This document shows positions 22,303 through 22,995 of a stretch of DNA of 22,995 nt, in pieces; the first letter of the stretch is position 1, and each line of letters starts with the position of its first letter. Made by a program: the position numbers and the translations under genes. This DNA comes from an uncultured Lachnospiraceae bacterium. Its GTDB lineage: Bacteria > Bacillota > Clostridia > Lachnospirales > Lachnospiraceae. The stretch is from NCBI GenBank assembly GCA_902797705.1, contig CADBTX010000110.1:1-22995 (forward strand). The letters are read 5' to 3'. The notes under the pieces are model-generated. The model was not told where the DNA came from, searched no databases, and worked only from the letters and a program-made list of their open reading frames with translations.

Positions 22303-22995
22303 GTCCGGAAAAACCGCTGCAAAAGCCCTGAAGTTCATAAATGAGGATATCTTATCCGGCGCTGTCCGGTACATCATCTCCCCCTTCAGGCCCGAGGGAC
22401 TTGAAAAGGAGAAGCATATGCTGCTCCTCCCCTATGTCCTTCGTTCCGAAAATGAGGAAGCCCTCTCAAAGCTGATCAAGAAGGAAAGACCGGAGCGGGT
22501 CCTGATACGAAATATGGAGGAGCTGGGTTTTCTTAAGTGTATGGATTTTGGAGGCGAGATCCATTCCGACGCCTCTCTGTACAGTTTTAACAGGGAGAGC
22601 ATAATGGTGCTTAAAAGCCTTGGCGTAAAGCACTTCACCTGCCCCTACGAGCTGGATCTCTATGAACTAAGAGAGCGGGGATGCGATTCTTCTTCCATGG
22701 TGATCTACGGCAGGACTCCCCTTATGGTATCCGCACAGTGCACCTATAAGACCGGATCGGGAAAATGCAGATCCGAAAGAGACGGCTTTTTATCCGGGAT
22801 AACCGACAGAAAGAAGGTTTCTTTTCCGGTTTGGCATGAGTGCAGATACTGCTACAATCTGATCTATAATTCCGTTCCGCTTTCACTTTTCAAGGAAGAG
22901 GAGGATCTTCTAAGCCTCTCTCCCGATTCCCTCCGTCTGGACTTTACAACGGAAAGCCCGGAGGAGGCTTCTAAGATAATAAAGGCGTATGTGTG
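22280..22995 (+). CDS. U32-associated C-terminal protein, cut by window edge
   Basis: The frame is open from ATG 22280 to the right edge (238 codons plus two bases) and overlaps the first U32 gene by 23 bases in another frame. The sequence resembles the C-terminal half of long clostridial U32 proteins: TPLMVSAQCTYKTGSGKC near 146-163, then DRKKVSFPV and ECRYCYNLIYNSVPLSL near 187-203. Cys154, Cys163, Cys188 and Cys191 could bind a metal. It has no U32 catalytic signature of its own. It is probably a partner subunit of the upstream product. The consensus ribosome site 9 bases upstream supports real independent translation. Length and end are unknown. Confidence 0.85.
   Translation, partial: MNTDVLFESGKTAAKALKFINEDILSGAVRYIISPFRPEGLEKEKHMLLLPYVLRSENEEALSKLIKKERPERVLIRNMEELGFLKCMDFGGEIHSDASLYSFNRESIMVLKSLGVKHFTCPYELDLYELRERGCDSSSMVIYGRTPLMVSAQCTYKTGSGKCRSERDGFLSGITDRKKVSFPVWHECRYCYNLIYNSVPLSLFKEEEDLLSLSPDSLRLDFTTESPEEASKIIKAYV

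Overview
The window reads as chromosomal core sequence from a member of the Clostridia, most likely the Lachnospiraceae. The grounds are established family knowledge: a short HisG with a separate HisZ regulatory subunit, a RecU resolvase, a GerW/YtfJ sporulation protein beside a DUF2953 protein, a ZapA next to a U32 protein, and a large hybrid kinase ending in a histidine phosphotransfer domain. No rRNA, tRNA, CRISPR array, insertion sequence or phage gene was seen. Genes are packed tightly; the longest gap is about 70 bases, so no stretch over 300 bases lacks a gene.

Layout: positions 1-20485 are read entirely on the minus strand, and 20531 to the end on the plus strand. In transcription order on the minus strand: (a) 20485-15248, six genes with overlapping or nearly touching ends (unknown protein, DUF2953 protein, GerW, CapA-family protein, GT4 glycosyltransferase, DegT-family sugar aminotransferase); (b) 15188-10737, a small membrane protein and a 1282-residue hybrid histidine kinase; (c) 10677-2994, a tandem-receiver response regulator followed by coaBC, topB, a left-handed beta-helix protein, two membrane proteins of unknown role, an RluA-type pseudouridine synthase and recU; (d) 2922 to beyond the left edge, hisZ-hisG-hisD. 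Promoter-like sequences stand before (b), (c), (d) and zapA. No convincing intrinsic terminator was found between blocks, so read-through is possible.

On the plus strand, zapA (cell-division accessory) is followed by a U32 protein that appears divided into two overlapping genes at a domain boundary. The second gene has its own consensus ribosome binding site.

How the genes may work together: block (d) starts histidine synthesis. Block (c) couples a signalling protein to coenzyme A synthesis and DNA/RNA maintenance. Block (b) supplies a sensor kinase whose phosphorelay could reach the adjacent response regulator (inference). Block (a) joins a spore-associated protein pair to three surface-glycan-type genes, and is the best candidate here for an undescribed functional unit. 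The other points most worth a second look are the split U32 gene, the pseudo-receiver with Tyr in place of the phosphoacceptor Asp, and the degenerate GGDEF domain inside the hybrid kinase.
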